Positions 34,859-44,244 of a DNA stretch of 64,000 bases are shown piece after piece. The notes under the pieces were generated by a model, which made no database searches, was not told the origin of the DNA, and worked only from the letters and a program-made list of their open reading frames with translations. The stretch is from F0422 sp003992255 (GTDB lineage: Bacteria > Bacillota > Negativicutes > Veillonellales > Veillonellaceae), in NCBI RefSeq assembly GCF_003992255.1, contig NZ_RQVA01000003.1:1-64000 (forward strand), in the 5' to 3' direction. A program made the position numbers and the translations under genes. How positions within the stretch are numbered: position 1 is the stretch's first letter; every line of letters starts with the position of its first letter.

Positions 34859-34891
34859 ATGGCGAACTTTAATGCCTATATACTGATTCTA

Positions 34892-34900
34892 TGGTATAAT
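34892..34900 (+). promoter_or_regulatory. Extended -10 promoter of the lpxI operon
   Basis: TGGTATAAT at 34892-34900, the same element as at 24705, lies 43 bases before lpxI. No clear -35 was found. Confidence 0.55.
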
Positions 34901-34942
34901 ATAGATTGGAATTTTTATAATTAAAAGTTAGTAGGAGGCGTT

Positions 34943-35767
34943 ATGGCGAAAGTAGGATTGATTGCAGGGATTGGTAATCTGCCAGTTGAATTTATGCGTG
35001 CAGCCCAACGAGAAGGATATGAAGTTGTGGTTGTATCCGTCGTGACTGATGGGGCTCCACAATTACAAGTAGAAGCCGATGCATACTATCAAATTAGCGT
35101 CTTTAAATCAGATACGGTGATAAAAACCTTTTTAAAAGAAGGTGTTACGGATGTAACCATGCTTGGGAAGGTAACGAAAGAACATCTCTATAAAAAGATT
35201 ACTACTATTCCAGATATGAGAACTATCAAAATACTCAATCGCCTACGTAATCGTAAAGATGATACGATTATGTTAGCCATTGTAGCTGAGCTTGAGAAGG
35301 AAGGGCTTCGAGTGGCAGATCAAACGAAATATATGCGTTCCTTGATGCCGCCAGTAGGTGTTATGACAAATCGGAAGCCTACAGAAATGGAAGCGTTAGA
35401 TATAGAATTTGGATTTACCCTAGCAAAGCAAATGGGTGGTCTCGACATTGGACAAACGGTGGTTGTTAAAGAACAAGCTGCGATGGCTATAGAAGCGATT
35501 GAAGGTACAGATGCATGCATTCAACGTGGGGGAGCCTTGGCGAGAGAAGGTGCTGTGGTTGTAAAAACAGCAAAGCCTAATCAGGATGTACGTTTTGATG
35601 TGCCTGCAGTAGGCATGAAGACATTGGAATCTATGATTAGCAGTCATTGCAAAGTCTTAGCGATGGAAGCAAAACGAACTATATTCGTAGAACAGGAAGC
35701 TGTCCTAAAAAAAGCGAATGAATTAGGTATCGTAATCTGTGCTGTAGAAGGGCCAGATGAGGAGTAA
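34943..35767 (+). CDS. lpxI: UDP-2,3-diacylglucosamine pyrophosphatase LpxI
   Basis: A 274-residue LpxI (DUF1009) protein. The N-terminus KVGLIAGIGNLPVEF is typical, and the C-terminal domain has KTAKPNQDVRFDVPAVGMKTLE, with the key Asp. It hydrolyses UDP-diacylglucosamine to lipid X and UMP, the same step as LpxH in E. coli but by a different fold and chemistry. LpxI is known from alpha-proteobacteria and other diderms that lack LpxH. AGGAGG precedes the ATG; lpxB follows after two bases. Confidence 0.93.
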   Translation: MAKVGLIAGIGNLPVEFMRAAQREGYEVVVVSVVTDGAPQLQVEADAYYQISVFKSDTVIKTFLKEGVTDVTMLGKVTKEHLYKKITTIPDMRTIKILNRLRNRKDDTIMLAIVAELEKEGLRVADQTKYMRSLMPPVGVMTNRKPTEMEALDIEFGFTLAKQMGGLDIGQTVVVKEQAAMAIEAIEGTDACIQRGGALAREGAVVVKTAKPNQDVRFDVPAVGMKTLESMISSHCKVLAMEAKRTIFVEQEAVLKKANELGIVICAVEGPDEE

Positions 35768-35769
35768 GA

Positions 35770-36906
35770 ATGAAAATTATGTTTTCTGCTGGTGAAGCAT
35801 CGGGAGATACCCATGGTGCCAGCGTCGCGAAAGCTCTACTTTCAAAGTATCCAGATGCCACGTTGTTTGGTATGGGTGGAGAATTGATGAAATCGGCTGG
35901 AGTCGACATTATATATGATATTGAACAGTTAGGTTTCATTGGTATCGTTGAAATCATTAAACATTTGCCAACGTTCTTTAAATTACGTACGTTCTTAAAA
36001 GAAGCGATGTTGCGTGAGAAGCCAGACGTATTAGTATGTATTGATTATCCTGGATTCAATATGAAGCTGGCTAAAGTAGCACATGATTTAGGTATACCAG
36101 TGGTATATTATATTGCGCCTACTATTTGGGCCTGGAATAAGGGTAGAGGTAAAGATATTGCTAAAACAGTGACAAAGGTAGCATCAATTTTTCCTTTTGA
36201 AGCAGAAGCATATCAAGAATTTGGCGTCGATGTGGAGTTCGTGGGCAATCCGCTAGTGGATATTGTAAAACCAACTATGACGAGAGAAGAAGCATGTACT
36301 TATTTTGGAGCGTCTCCAGAGGCGCGCAATATATTGTTAATGCCGGGCAGTCGAAAACAAGAAGTACAGGGGTTGTTGCCAACTATGCTGAGTGCTGCTG
36401 AAGAGCTAGCAAAGTCTAGATCTGATCTTGCATTTTTCTTGCCAAGAGCGCATACAATACCACGAGCTGATTTGGAAACTATTATTCAAAAATACTCGGT
36501 ACCTATTACGATTACAGAAGGTAATAATTATGATTTAATGCAAATTTGTACGGCTTGTATCGCTGCATCTGGAACGGCGACACTGGAAACAGCATTGATG
36601 AATGTGCCTACATTATTAATTTATAAGGTAGCACCTATTACATATGGAATTGGGAAATTGTTGGTGAATATTAAAGATATAGGTCTGCCAAATATTATCG
36701 CAAAACGCCGTGTGATACCTGAACTTTTACAAGGGGAAGTGACAGTATCTAATGCATGTAATGAAATGAGTCAGATACTTGATGATACTGCTATATATGA
36801 ACAGATGAAATTAGATTTGGCTCAGGTGAAAGTAGATTTAGGTGCGCCAGGTGCGGTGCAACGTGTAGCTGATGTCATTGCATCAGTAGCAATGAAGGAG
36901 GCATAA
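35770..36906 (+). CDS. lpxB: Lipid A disaccharide synthase
   Basis: A 378-residue GT-B glycosyltransferase (GT19) that joins lipid X to UDP-diacylglucosamine. The N-terminal motif is FSAGEASGDTHGA (residues 4-16), then YYIAPTIWAWNKGR near 115, PGSRKQEV near 194 and ASGTATLETAL near 270. It is peripheral at the inner membrane. It nearly abuts lpxI and directly abuts msbA. Confidence 0.96.
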   Translation: MKIMFSAGEASGDTHGASVAKALLSKYPDATLFGMGGELMKSAGVDIIYDIEQLGFIGIVEIIKHLPTFFKLRTFLKEAMLREKPDVLVCIDYPGFNMKLAKVAHDLGIPVVYYIAPTIWAWNKGRGKDIAKTVTKVASIFPFEAEAYQEFGVDVEFVGNPLVDIVKPTMTREEACTYFGASPEARNILLMPGSRKQEVQGLLPTMLSAAEELAKSRSDLAFFLPRAHTIPRADLETIIQKYSVPITITEGNNYDLMQICTACIAASGTATLETALMNVPTLLIYKVAPITYGIGKLLVNIKDIGLPNIIAKRRVIPELLQGEVTVSNACNEMSQILDDTAIYEQMKLDLAQVKVDLGAPGAVQRVADVIASVAMKEA

Positions 36907-38634
36907 ATGAACCGATATAAACAACTATTAGCCTTTATTGGTCCATACAAGATGCGGCTTGCATTAGGCGTCTTTTGTATGATTGTAGCAGCTATGGGGT
37001 ATCTGGTAGTACCATGGTTAATTAGAAATGTAGTAGATGAAGTGTTACAAGATAAGAATATGGCAATGTTGACCATCATAGTGATGGCTATCCTGGTTAT
37101 CTTTTTGATTCGTGGGTTTGCAACCTATGGACAGAATTATACAATGGCTTATGTAGGACAACGTGTGGTAATCGATATTCGAGAAACGCTGTTTAAGCAT
37201 TTGCAACGATTGGATCAAGCCTATTTCGATCGACGTAAGACGGGAATTATCATGAGTAATATTACCAGCGATGTAGGCGCGCTACAACAAGCCATCGTTG
37301 ATAATTTAATCTCCTTTATGACGGAAGGGGTTACATTAGTAGGTTCACTAGTGTTCATGTTCTATCTAGATTGGAAATTGTCCCTATTAACCTTAATTAT
37401 TGTGCCAGTTGTATTGGGATTGACAAATGTATTTGGTAAACGATTGCGCTCCGCCGGCCATGAAGTTCAAGGTAGAACAGCAGATATTACAGCATTTTTG
37501 CAAGAAGTAATTTCTGGCGTTCGAGTAATTCGTTCCTTTGCCCGTGAACGCTATGAATTTGGTCGCTTTCAAAAAGAAAATCAAAATAACTTTGATGCAG
37601 CCATGAAAGCTACAAAATTAACAGCTCTTATGAGCCCTATGGTAGAGTTTTCTGCAGCCATTGCAGTAGTGGTAATTCTGTGGTATGGTGGCTACTCTGT
37701 AGTGCAAGGATATATTACGGCAGGTTCCTTAATTGCGTTTTTAATCTATGCAATCAACTTATCAAATCCTGTGAAACGATTGACACAAGTCTATGGTAAT
37801 TTACAAAAAGCGTTAGCAGCCGGCGATCGTGTAATCGACATATTAGAAACGGAACCGCATGTAAAAGAATCTGAAACCGCAAAACCACTGGATCATGTAC
37901 AAGGAGATGTACAGTTTGATAATGTAACGTTTTCCTATGATGGAGAAGGGCTAGCATTAAACGGCGTTACGATTCACGCAAAGCCAGGACAAACGGTGGC
38001 TATTGTAGGACCATCTGGAGCTGGTAAATCAACGATTGCTAATCTATTACCTAGATTTTATGATGTCACTGGTGGTTGTATTCGTATTGATGGTGTCGAT
38101 GTTCGAGACACCACATTCCAATCATTGCGTGAGAATATTGGGCTTGTGCCACAAGATACTATGTTATTTAATGCGTCTGTAAAAGATAATATCTTATACG
38201 GCCGATTAGATGCTACCGATGAAGAAGTATTAGCTGCAGCTAAGGCTGCCAATGCGTATGAGTTTATTGAAAAGCTACCGGAAGGTTTTGATACAATGGT
38301 AGGAGAACGAGGAAACTCTTTATCAGGTGGACAACGACAACGGATTGCTATTGCTAGAGCAATTCTTAAGAATCCTAGTATCTTGATTCTGGATGAAGCT
38401 ACCTCGGCATTGGATACAGAGAGTGAAAAAATTGTACAGGAAGCATTGGAACGATTGATGAAGAATCGAACGGCTCTTGTCATAGCACATCGCTTGAGTA
38501 CGATTAAACATGCAGACCACATTGTAGTTTTACAACGAGGAACTGTGGTAGAAGAAGGTACGCATGACGAATTGTTAGCATGTGGTGGTGTATATAGTCA
38601 TTTATATTCTGTTCAATTTTCGGCAAAGGAATAA
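36907..38634 (+). CDS. msbA: Lipid A export ABC transporter MsbA
   Basis: A 575-residue half-transporter with six membrane helices (about 1-310) and a nucleotide-binding domain: Walker A GPSGAGKST near 365, signature LSGGQRQR near 474 and Walker B ILILDEATSALD near 493. It is most likely MsbA, which flips lipid A-core across the inner membrane as a homodimer, because it lies between lpxB and waaA. Sequence alone would also fit other multidrug exporters. Confidence 0.92.
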   Translation: MNRYKQLLAFIGPYKMRLALGVFCMIVAAMGYLVVPWLIRNVVDEVLQDKNMAMLTIIVMAILVIFLIRGFATYGQNYTMAYVGQRVVIDIRETLFKHLQRLDQAYFDRRKTGIIMSNITSDVGALQQAIVDNLISFMTEGVTLVGSLVFMFYLDWKLSLLTLIIVPVVLGLTNVFGKRLRSAGHEVQGRTADITAFLQEVISGVRVIRSFARERYEFGRFQKENQNNFDAAMKATKLTALMSPMVEFSAAIAVVVILWYGGYSVVQGYITAGSLIAFLIYAINLSNPVKRLTQVYGNLQKALAAGDRVIDILETEPHVKESETAKPLDHVQGDVQFDNVTFSYDGEGLALNGVTIHAKPGQTVAIVGPSGAGKSTIANLLPRFYDVTGGCIRIDGVDVRDTTFQSLRENIGLVPQDTMLFNASVKDNILYGRLDATDEEVLAAAKAANAYEFIEKLPEGFDTMVGERGNSLSGGQRQRIAIARAILKNPSILILDEATSALDTESEKIVQEALERLMKNRTALVIAHRLSTIKHADHIVVLQRGTVVEEGTHDELLACGGVYSHLYSVQFSAKE

Positions 38635-38637
38635 ACA

Positions 38638-39924
38638 ATGTACTGGATATATAATGTAGTACTTAGCATATTTTGGATAGGATTGATCCCTTGCATAGTA
38701 TATTGGTGGATTGTAGAGACAGGATTTTACTCTCGTATGAAACAGAGTATGGGGATTCTACCTACACCTTTGAAAGAGGCTATAGCTGATACATCAGTTA
38801 TTTGGATACATGCTGCGTCTGTTGGCGAAGTAGTAGCAGCAAGTCCTATCGTGAAGGAGCTAAAACAACAGTTTCCTCATATGGCTGTCGTTGTGTCTGT
38901 GGTCACGAAGGCAGGGCATGGTATGGCTACACGCATTATAGAGGAAGCAGATGGGGTTATCTTTTTCCCCTTGGACTTTCCTATATTCGTAAAACGATTA
39001 TTGCGCAAGATACGTCCCATAGCGATTCTTTTAGTAGAAACGGAGTTATGGCCTAATTTTTTACGTATGGCATCTCAACAACAGATACCTATTATGATGG
39101 TCAATGGGCGTATTAGTGATCGGTCTGTAAAACGATATAAAAAGGTGCAATCTTTCACGGATGAGATGTTAGGGTGCATTGATAGATTTTGCATGCAATC
39201 AGCGGTTGACAGAAACAATATTCTTCAACTTGGTGTGAACTCTGATACAGTGGTGGTCACGGGGAATACAAAATATGATCAGACCTATGGAACTGTAAAC
39301 AAGGAAGCGCAAGATCAATTGCGCCGTGAATTTGGGTTTACTGAAGGTCATCCTATTATTATTGCTGGTAGCACTCACGAGGGGGAAGAACTATCTTTAC
39401 TCAAAGCATTTAAGGAAATACTAGCTATATATCCAAAGGCAAAATTGCTAATTGCACCTCGTCAGATTATACGAGGTAAAGACATACAAAGTATGGTAGA
39501 GGAGCACCAATTATCTGTTGTTCGTCGTAGCGTAGTGACAGAACCAGTGTCCCAAGAGATTTCTGTTGTTATTTTAGACACCATAGGAGAATTAGGTCGT
39601 TTATATAGTGTAGGAGATATTGTATTTGTGGGAGGATCGCTTATCCCACGAGGGGGACATAATATATTAGAGCCTGCATCACATGGAAAGCCGATTATTG
39701 TAGGGCCACATATGTTTAACTTTAAGGAAATTTATAGTCTGTTGCAATCTAGGTCTGCTTGTACTATGGTACAAGATGAAGTAGAATTGTTGCATGTGAT
39801 GCTAAAACTTTGTGAACATGAAGAGTTGCGCACAGAAATGAGTCAAAATTGTTTAACAGTAGTTGCTGAAAATAGAGGAGCAACAGCCCGTAATATAGAA
39901 GAGGTTAGAAAGCTATTAAACTAG
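38638..39924 (+). CDS. waaA: Kdo transferase WaaA
   Basis: A 428-residue GT30 glycosyltransferase that adds Kdo to lipid IVA. It has an N-terminal membrane anchor helix (about 5-25) and motifs IWIHAASVGEVVAASP near 55, VETELWPNF near 126, AGSTHEGEE near 243 and GGSLIPRGGHNILEPASHGKPI near 331. E. coli WaaA adds two Kdo residues; the number here is not predictable. It starts three bases after msbA with only a weak ribosome site, so it may be coupled. Confidence 0.95.
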   Translation: MYWIYNVVLSIFWIGLIPCIVYWWIVETGFYSRMKQSMGILPTPLKEAIADTSVIWIHAASVGEVVAASPIVKELKQQFPHMAVVVSVVTKAGHGMATRIIEEADGVIFFPLDFPIFVKRLLRKIRPIAILLVETELWPNFLRMASQQQIPIMMVNGRISDRSVKRYKKVQSFTDEMLGCIDRFCMQSAVDRNNILQLGVNSDTVVVTGNTKYDQTYGTVNKEAQDQLRREFGFTEGHPIIIAGSTHEGEELSLLKAFKEILAIYPKAKLLIAPRQIIRGKDIQSMVEEHQLSVVRRSVVTEPVSQEISVVILDTIGELGRLYSVGDIVFVGGSLIPRGGHNILEPASHGKPIIVGPHMFNFKEIYSLLQSRSACTMVQDEVELLHVMLKLCEHEELRTEMSQNCLTVVAENRGATARNIEEVRKLLN

Positions 39925-40006
39925 TTACAACACATTTTGTTGTGAGTCTTCATATAATTTTTAACATCCTAGTCTATACTAGACGGATAGATAAGGAGGC
40001 GGAATC

Positions 40007-41134
40007 ATGAAAGGGGAACAACTTTTTAAGTATATTATTAGTGGGCAGAAGGGTGGATCTGTTGGAGATATGCTTAGAGGTGGACTGAGTAAGGCAAGTC
40101 GCTTATATGAAAAAGTGGTAGAATATCGCAATGACCAATATAATGATCCAAAACGAGTATATACAGCCCCTGTACCAGTGATTAGTGTAGGAAATATAAC
40201 TGTTGGTGGCACAGGTAAAACGCCTATGGTACGATATGTATGTGAAGTATTGGATAGAAAACAATATGCTGTGAGTGTATTGAGTCGTGGTTATAAAGCA
40301 GATAATAATAAAAAATCAATTGTTGTTTCTCGCCAAGGTCATGTAGAGGTATCTTCTTTTATCAGTGGTGATGAAGCCTGGTTGTTAGCAAAAACATTAC
40401 CTCATGCAAATGTGGTGATTGGGACTAAACGAGTAGAATCTGCGAAGATAGCTGTTGAGCAGTTAGGCTCAAATGTATTGGTTCTAGATGATGGTTTTCA
40501 ACATAGAGCATTGGGACGAGATGCAGATATTGTATTAATTGATGCAAGTCATCCATTTGGCTATGGACATGTATTACCACGGGGATTATTGCGTGAACCA
40601 CTAGACAATCTAAAGCGGGCTCACTACATTGTTTTAACAAAAACGAATCAGGTGGAACCAGAAGCACTAGAGGATTTGCGTAATGAGATACATACATTGG
40701 CACCACATATTCCAGTAGCGGAAACGATTCATAAAACATTAGGATTTCAAACATTAGAAGAATGGAGTCACTCAGGCCCTATTCATGATATGGTAGATTA
40801 TGATGGTACCCCATTGTTAGCTGTCAGTGGAATTGGTCAGCCAGCTTCCTTTATAACAAACTTAAAAAGCTATGGTTTTGCAGTGCAAGATATGATGAGC
40901 TTTGGCGATCATCATGACTATACGGAAAACGATGTAGTTAAGATTTGGCAACGTTGTTTTACAAAGGGCATTCAAGGTATTGTCACTACAGAAAAAGATG
41001 CAGTAAAATTATCTCAAGTGCGTGCCATTCGAGATTTAAAAATTCCAATATATGTTCTCGTCATCGGCATTGAATTTACTGCTGGTGAAGAAGAATTTAC
41101 ATCCTATCTATTACGTGTAGCAAAGGGGAATTAA
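40007..41134 (+). CDS. lpxK: Tetraacyldisaccharide 4'-kinase
   Basis: A 375-residue P-loop kinase that phosphorylates the lipid A precursor at the 4' position. The Walker A-like GNITVGGTGKTPMV is near residue 63, and LDDGFQHRALGRDADIVLIDA near 160 carries the catalytic aspartates. AAGGAGG precedes the ATG. The 82-base gap to waaA has small inverted repeats (GTCTA-TAC-TAGAC at about 39971-39983) but no clear terminator. Confidence 0.95.
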   Translation: MKGEQLFKYIISGQKGGSVGDMLRGGLSKASRLYEKVVEYRNDQYNDPKRVYTAPVPVISVGNITVGGTGKTPMVRYVCEVLDRKQYAVSVLSRGYKADNNKKSIVVSRQGHVEVSSFISGDEAWLLAKTLPHANVVIGTKRVESAKIAVEQLGSNVLVLDDGFQHRALGRDADIVLIDASHPFGYGHVLPRGLLREPLDNLKRAHYIVLTKTNQVEPEALEDLRNEIHTLAPHIPVAETIHKTLGFQTLEEWSHSGPIHDMVDYDGTPLLAVSGIGQPASFITNLKSYGFAVQDMMSFGDHHDYTENDVVKIWQRCFTKGIQGIVTTEKDAVKLSQVRAIRDLKIPIYVLVIGIEFTAGEEEFTSYLLRVAKGN

Positions 41135-41135
41135 A

Positions 41136-41867
41136 ATGCATATTGCATGTATTATACCAGCTAGGTATGGGTCTACTCGTCTGCCGGGAAAGCCGTTGGC
41201 TATGATTGGTGATAAGCCAATGATCCAACGTGTATATGAACAAGTTTCTAAAGCGACGGAGATTGAACAAGTCATTGTCGCTACAGATGATCAACGAGTA
41301 TATGATGCGGTGGTAGCCTTTGGTGGACAAGCTATGATGACTCGACCAGATCATTTAACAGGTACAGATCGTTTAGCAGAAGTGGCTGCAACACATACTG
41401 AGATTGATGTGATTATCAATGTACAAGGGGATGAACCACTTATAGATGCCAATGTTATTGATGCCTTGGCAAGAGAGTTTAAAGAAGACAGTAGTTTACA
41501 AATGGGAACGGTTGGATGCCCTTTATTAGAAGAGGAATACAACGAACCTAGTGCTGTAAAGGTTATTGTAAACCGCTTAGGAAATGCTATGTATTTTTCA
41601 AGGTCTTTAATTCCGTACCCTAGAAACGCCTTCGTGCAGCCTCCGTTAAAACATGTAGGGATGTATGGATATCAACGCCAGTTCTTATTGGATTATGCGA
41701 AGATGGAACCTACCCCTGCGGAGTTAACAGAGTCCTTAGAGCAATTACGGGCTTTGGAGAATGGCTATACAATACGAGTAATTACAACTGATCAGCGCTT
41801 TGTAGGTGTAGATACACCAGAAGATTTAGATCGGGTAAATGAAATATTTCGAACATTAGATGCATAA
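41136..41867 (+). CDS. kdsB: CMP-Kdo synthetase
   Basis: A 243-residue nucleotidyltransferase that activates Kdo with CTP for WaaA. The CTP-binding motif IIPARYGSTRLPGKPL is at residues 5-20, with INVQGDEPLI near 96. Length is typical. It starts right after lpxK and is followed by kdsA, so Kdo synthesis genes sit together. Confidence 0.96.
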   Translation: MHIACIIPARYGSTRLPGKPLAMIGDKPMIQRVYEQVSKATEIEQVIVATDDQRVYDAVVAFGGQAMMTRPDHLTGTDRLAEVAATHTEIDVIINVQGDEPLIDANVIDALAREFKEDSSLQMGTVGCPLLEEEYNEPSAVKVIVNRLGNAMYFSRSLIPYPRNAFVQPPLKHVGMYGYQRQFLLDYAKMEPTPAELTESLEQLRALENGYTIRVITTDQRFVGVDTPEDLDRVNEIFRTLDA

Positions 41868-41892
41868 TATATGCTCTAAGAAAGGAGAACCT

Positions 41893-42711
41893 ATGAAAAA
41901 GGTTAAGATTGGTAATCTCACCGTTGGTGGTGGTAAAGGTTTATTTTTATTAGCAGGCCCTTGCGTCATTGAAGGGTATGAACGTACAGTGGCTATAGGC
42001 CGTCGCATGAAAGAAATTTGCGAAAAATTAGGAATTCCTTATGTATTTAAGGCTTCTTTTGATAAAGCAAATCGATCTAGCTATTCTTCATTCCGTGGTC
42101 CTGGTTTGGAAGAAGGATTAGAAATTTTAAAAGCGATTAAAGAAGAATTACAAGTCCCTGTAGTGAGTGATATTCATGATATTACACAAATTGAACGAGC
42201 AGCAGAGGCATTGGACATCCTTCAAATTCCTGCCTTCTTATGCCGTCAAACGGACTTGGTGTATGGAGCAGCAGCTACTGGAAAGTGCGTGAATGTAAAA
42301 AAAGGCCAATTCATGGCTCCTAAAGATATGAGCAATGTGTTGAAAAAAATGGAAGAAACAGGAAACCAAAACTTGATGCTTACAGAACGAGGATTTAGTT
42401 TCGGTTATAATAATTTAGTCGTAGATATGCGATCCTTCCCAATTATGAGATCTTTTGACTACCCAGTTATCTTTGATGCGACACATTCTGTACAATTGCC
42501 AGGTGGAGCGGGTACGGCATCTTCTGGACAGCGTGAGTTTGTTGCTAACTTAGCGCGCGCAGCGGTAGCGAGTGGTGTAGATGGATTATTCTTTGAAGTC
42601 CACGATAACCCTGAAGAAGCTCTTTCAGATGGACCAAATATGCTATATCTTGACTCCGTAGAGGAATTATTGACAGATTTAATTGCTATCGATACAATCG
42701 TAAAAAAATAG
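41893..42711 (+). CDS. kdsA: Kdo-8-phosphate synthase
   Basis: About 272 residues. This aldolase condenses arabinose-5-phosphate with phosphoenolpyruvate. Motifs are FLLAGPCVIEG near the start, FKASFDKANRSS near 51, DIHD near 97 and FDATHSVQLPGG near 195. AAAGGAG at 41881-41887 fits ATG 41893; the longer reading frame from 41860 overlaps kdsB and lacks a site. A Cys before or after the metal His could decide metal-dependent or independent type; I did not settle that. Confidence 0.95.
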   Translation: MKKVKIGNLTVGGGKGLFLLAGPCVIEGYERTVAIGRRMKEICEKLGIPYVFKASFDKANRSSYSSFRGPGLEEGLEILKAIKEELQVPVVSDIHDITQIERAAEALDILQIPAFLCRQTDLVYGAAATGKCVNVKKGQFMAPKDMSNVLKKMEETGNQNLMLTERGFSFGYNNLVVDMRSFPIMRSFDYPVIFDATHSVQLPGGAGTASSGQREFVANLARAAVASGVDGLFFEVHDNPEEALSDGPNMLYLDSVEELLTDLIAIDTIVKK

Positions 42712-42738
42712 GACAGATGTAAAGGATGCAGGTGAACT

Positions 42739-43710
42739 ATGAAGATACTTGAACGAGCATCACAAGTGCTCCAAGAAGAATCAAAAGCAGTATTAGATTT
42801 AATTGAAACATTAGACCACCGTTTTGTAGAGGCTGTAGAGTTAATTTTAGCAGCTAAAGGTCGTGTTGTTTGTACTGGTATGGGGAAATCGGGCCATATT
42901 GCTCGTAAAATTTCTGCTACCTTAGCTAGTACTGGCACACCTGCATTGTTTCTTCATCCCGGTGAAGGTGTTCATGGGGATTTAGGTATGGTGACATCTG
43001 ATGATGTGGTACTTGCATTTTCCAATAGTGGAGAAACAAGTGAAGTAGTTAGTTTGTTACCATCATTACGCCGTATCGGAGCTAAACTTATTTCTGTAGT
43101 AGGGAATCAAAGTTCTACTTTAGGAAGAAACTCCGATGTAACATTATTAGTAGAAGTAGAAAAAGAGGCTTGCCCATTAGGGTTAGCACCGACTACTAGT
43201 ACGACAGCAGCGTTGGCATTAGGTGATGCATTAGCCGTATGTTTGCTAGACCAACATCAATTTACACCAGAAAATTTTGCTATATTCCATCCAGGTGGAT
43301 CCTTAGGGTGCAAACTATTATTGACGGTAGAGAACATCATGCATGGGGAGGAAGACAATCCAGTCATTCATAGGACAGCTACGGTGAAAGATGCTTTGTT
43401 TGTGATGACCAATAAAGGGTTAGGAGCTGCGAATGTCATAGATGAAGAAGGGAATTTAGTGGGCCTTGTTACAGATGGAGACATACGAAGAGGCTTAGAT
43501 TCTGGTAGTAATTTCCTAGTATGGCCAATTGAAGATATGATGACAAAAGCGCCGCGTACGATTACGAAAGATAAGTTAGCGGCAGAAGCCTTACATATGA
43601 TGGAAAAGCATCAGCCTAGACCGATTACTGTATTACCCGTAGTCAGTCATGATGGTAAAAGTTTAGGCTTGGTACATATTACTGATTTATTGAGAAGAGG
43701 CATTGTGTAA
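42739..43710 (+). CDS. kdsD: Arabinose-5-phosphate isomerase
   Basis: A 323-residue protein that makes arabinose-5-phosphate from ribulose-5-phosphate. A SIS domain (about 35-175, with TGMGKSGHIARKI and FSNSGETSEVV) is followed by two CBS domains (about 205-320). This architecture is standard for KdsD/GutQ. Its stop codon overlaps the kdsC start. Confidence 0.95.
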   Translation: MKILERASQVLQEESKAVLDLIETLDHRFVEAVELILAAKGRVVCTGMGKSGHIARKISATLASTGTPALFLHPGEGVHGDLGMVTSDDVVLAFSNSGETSEVVSLLPSLRRIGAKLISVVGNQSSTLGRNSDVTLLVEVEKEACPLGLAPTTSTTAALALGDALAVCLLDQHQFTPENFAIFHPGGSLGCKLLLTVENIMHGEEDNPVIHRTATVKDALFVMTNKGLGAANVIDEEGNLVGLVTDGDIRRGLDSGSNFLVWPIEDMMTKAPRTITKDKLAAEALHMMEKHQPRPITVLPVVSHDGKSLGLVHITDLLRRGIV

Positions 43711-44231
43711 TGGCAATACGATGTTTAGTTCTCGATGTAGATGGAGTCCTTACAAAAGGTGAGATTATCTATACATCTACAGGGGAAGAAATAAAAGCAT
43801 TCCATGCAAAAGATGGATTAGGATTAACATTAGCGCACACCATGGGGCTATATACAGCGATCATTACAGGCCGCACATCGCCTATGGTAGAGCGACGAGC
43901 AAAAGAATTAAAAATTTCTCATTTGCAAATGGGAAGTCATAACAAAAGTGAAGGTCTTCAAGAGCTATTGAAGGTCCTTTCTATAACAGCCGATGAGGTA
44001 GCCTATATCGGTGATGATTTAAATGATTTAGGCATTATGTCTAAAGTAGGGTTACCAATTACCCCTCAAGATGGGACGAAAGAAGTAAAAGATATTGCTC
44101 ATTATATTTGTCAGGCTAAGGGCGGTGAAGGTGCCGTTCGAGAAGCTGTAGAATATATATTAAAACAAGAAGGACTTTGGGAGGAAGCTGTACGCAAGTA
44201 CAAAGACGAATCCTATCATACAGGTCAATAG
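43710..44231 (+). CDS. kdsC: Kdo-8-phosphate phosphatase
   Basis: A 173-residue HAD phosphatase without a cap domain. Motif I LDVDGVLTKGEI is at residues 7-18, and GDDLNDLGIM near 105 is the metal motif. It removes phosphate from Kdo-8-phosphate before KdsB acts. The ATG overlaps the kdsD stop by one base. Confidence 0.95.
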   Translation: MAIRCLVLDVDGVLTKGEIIYTSTGEEIKAFHAKDGLGLTLAHTMGLYTAIITGRTSPMVERRAKELKISHLQMGSHNKSEGLQELLKVLSITADEVAYIGDDLNDLGIMSKVGLPITPQDGTKEVKDIAHYICQAKGGEGAVREAVEYILKQEGLWEEAVRKYKDESYHTGQ

Positions 44232-44244
44232 AAAGGAGGCTTAC

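Noticed and set aside
38058..38522. 154-residue minus-strand open frame inside msbA
   Set aside because: Antisense to the conserved ATPase motifs; no start signals.
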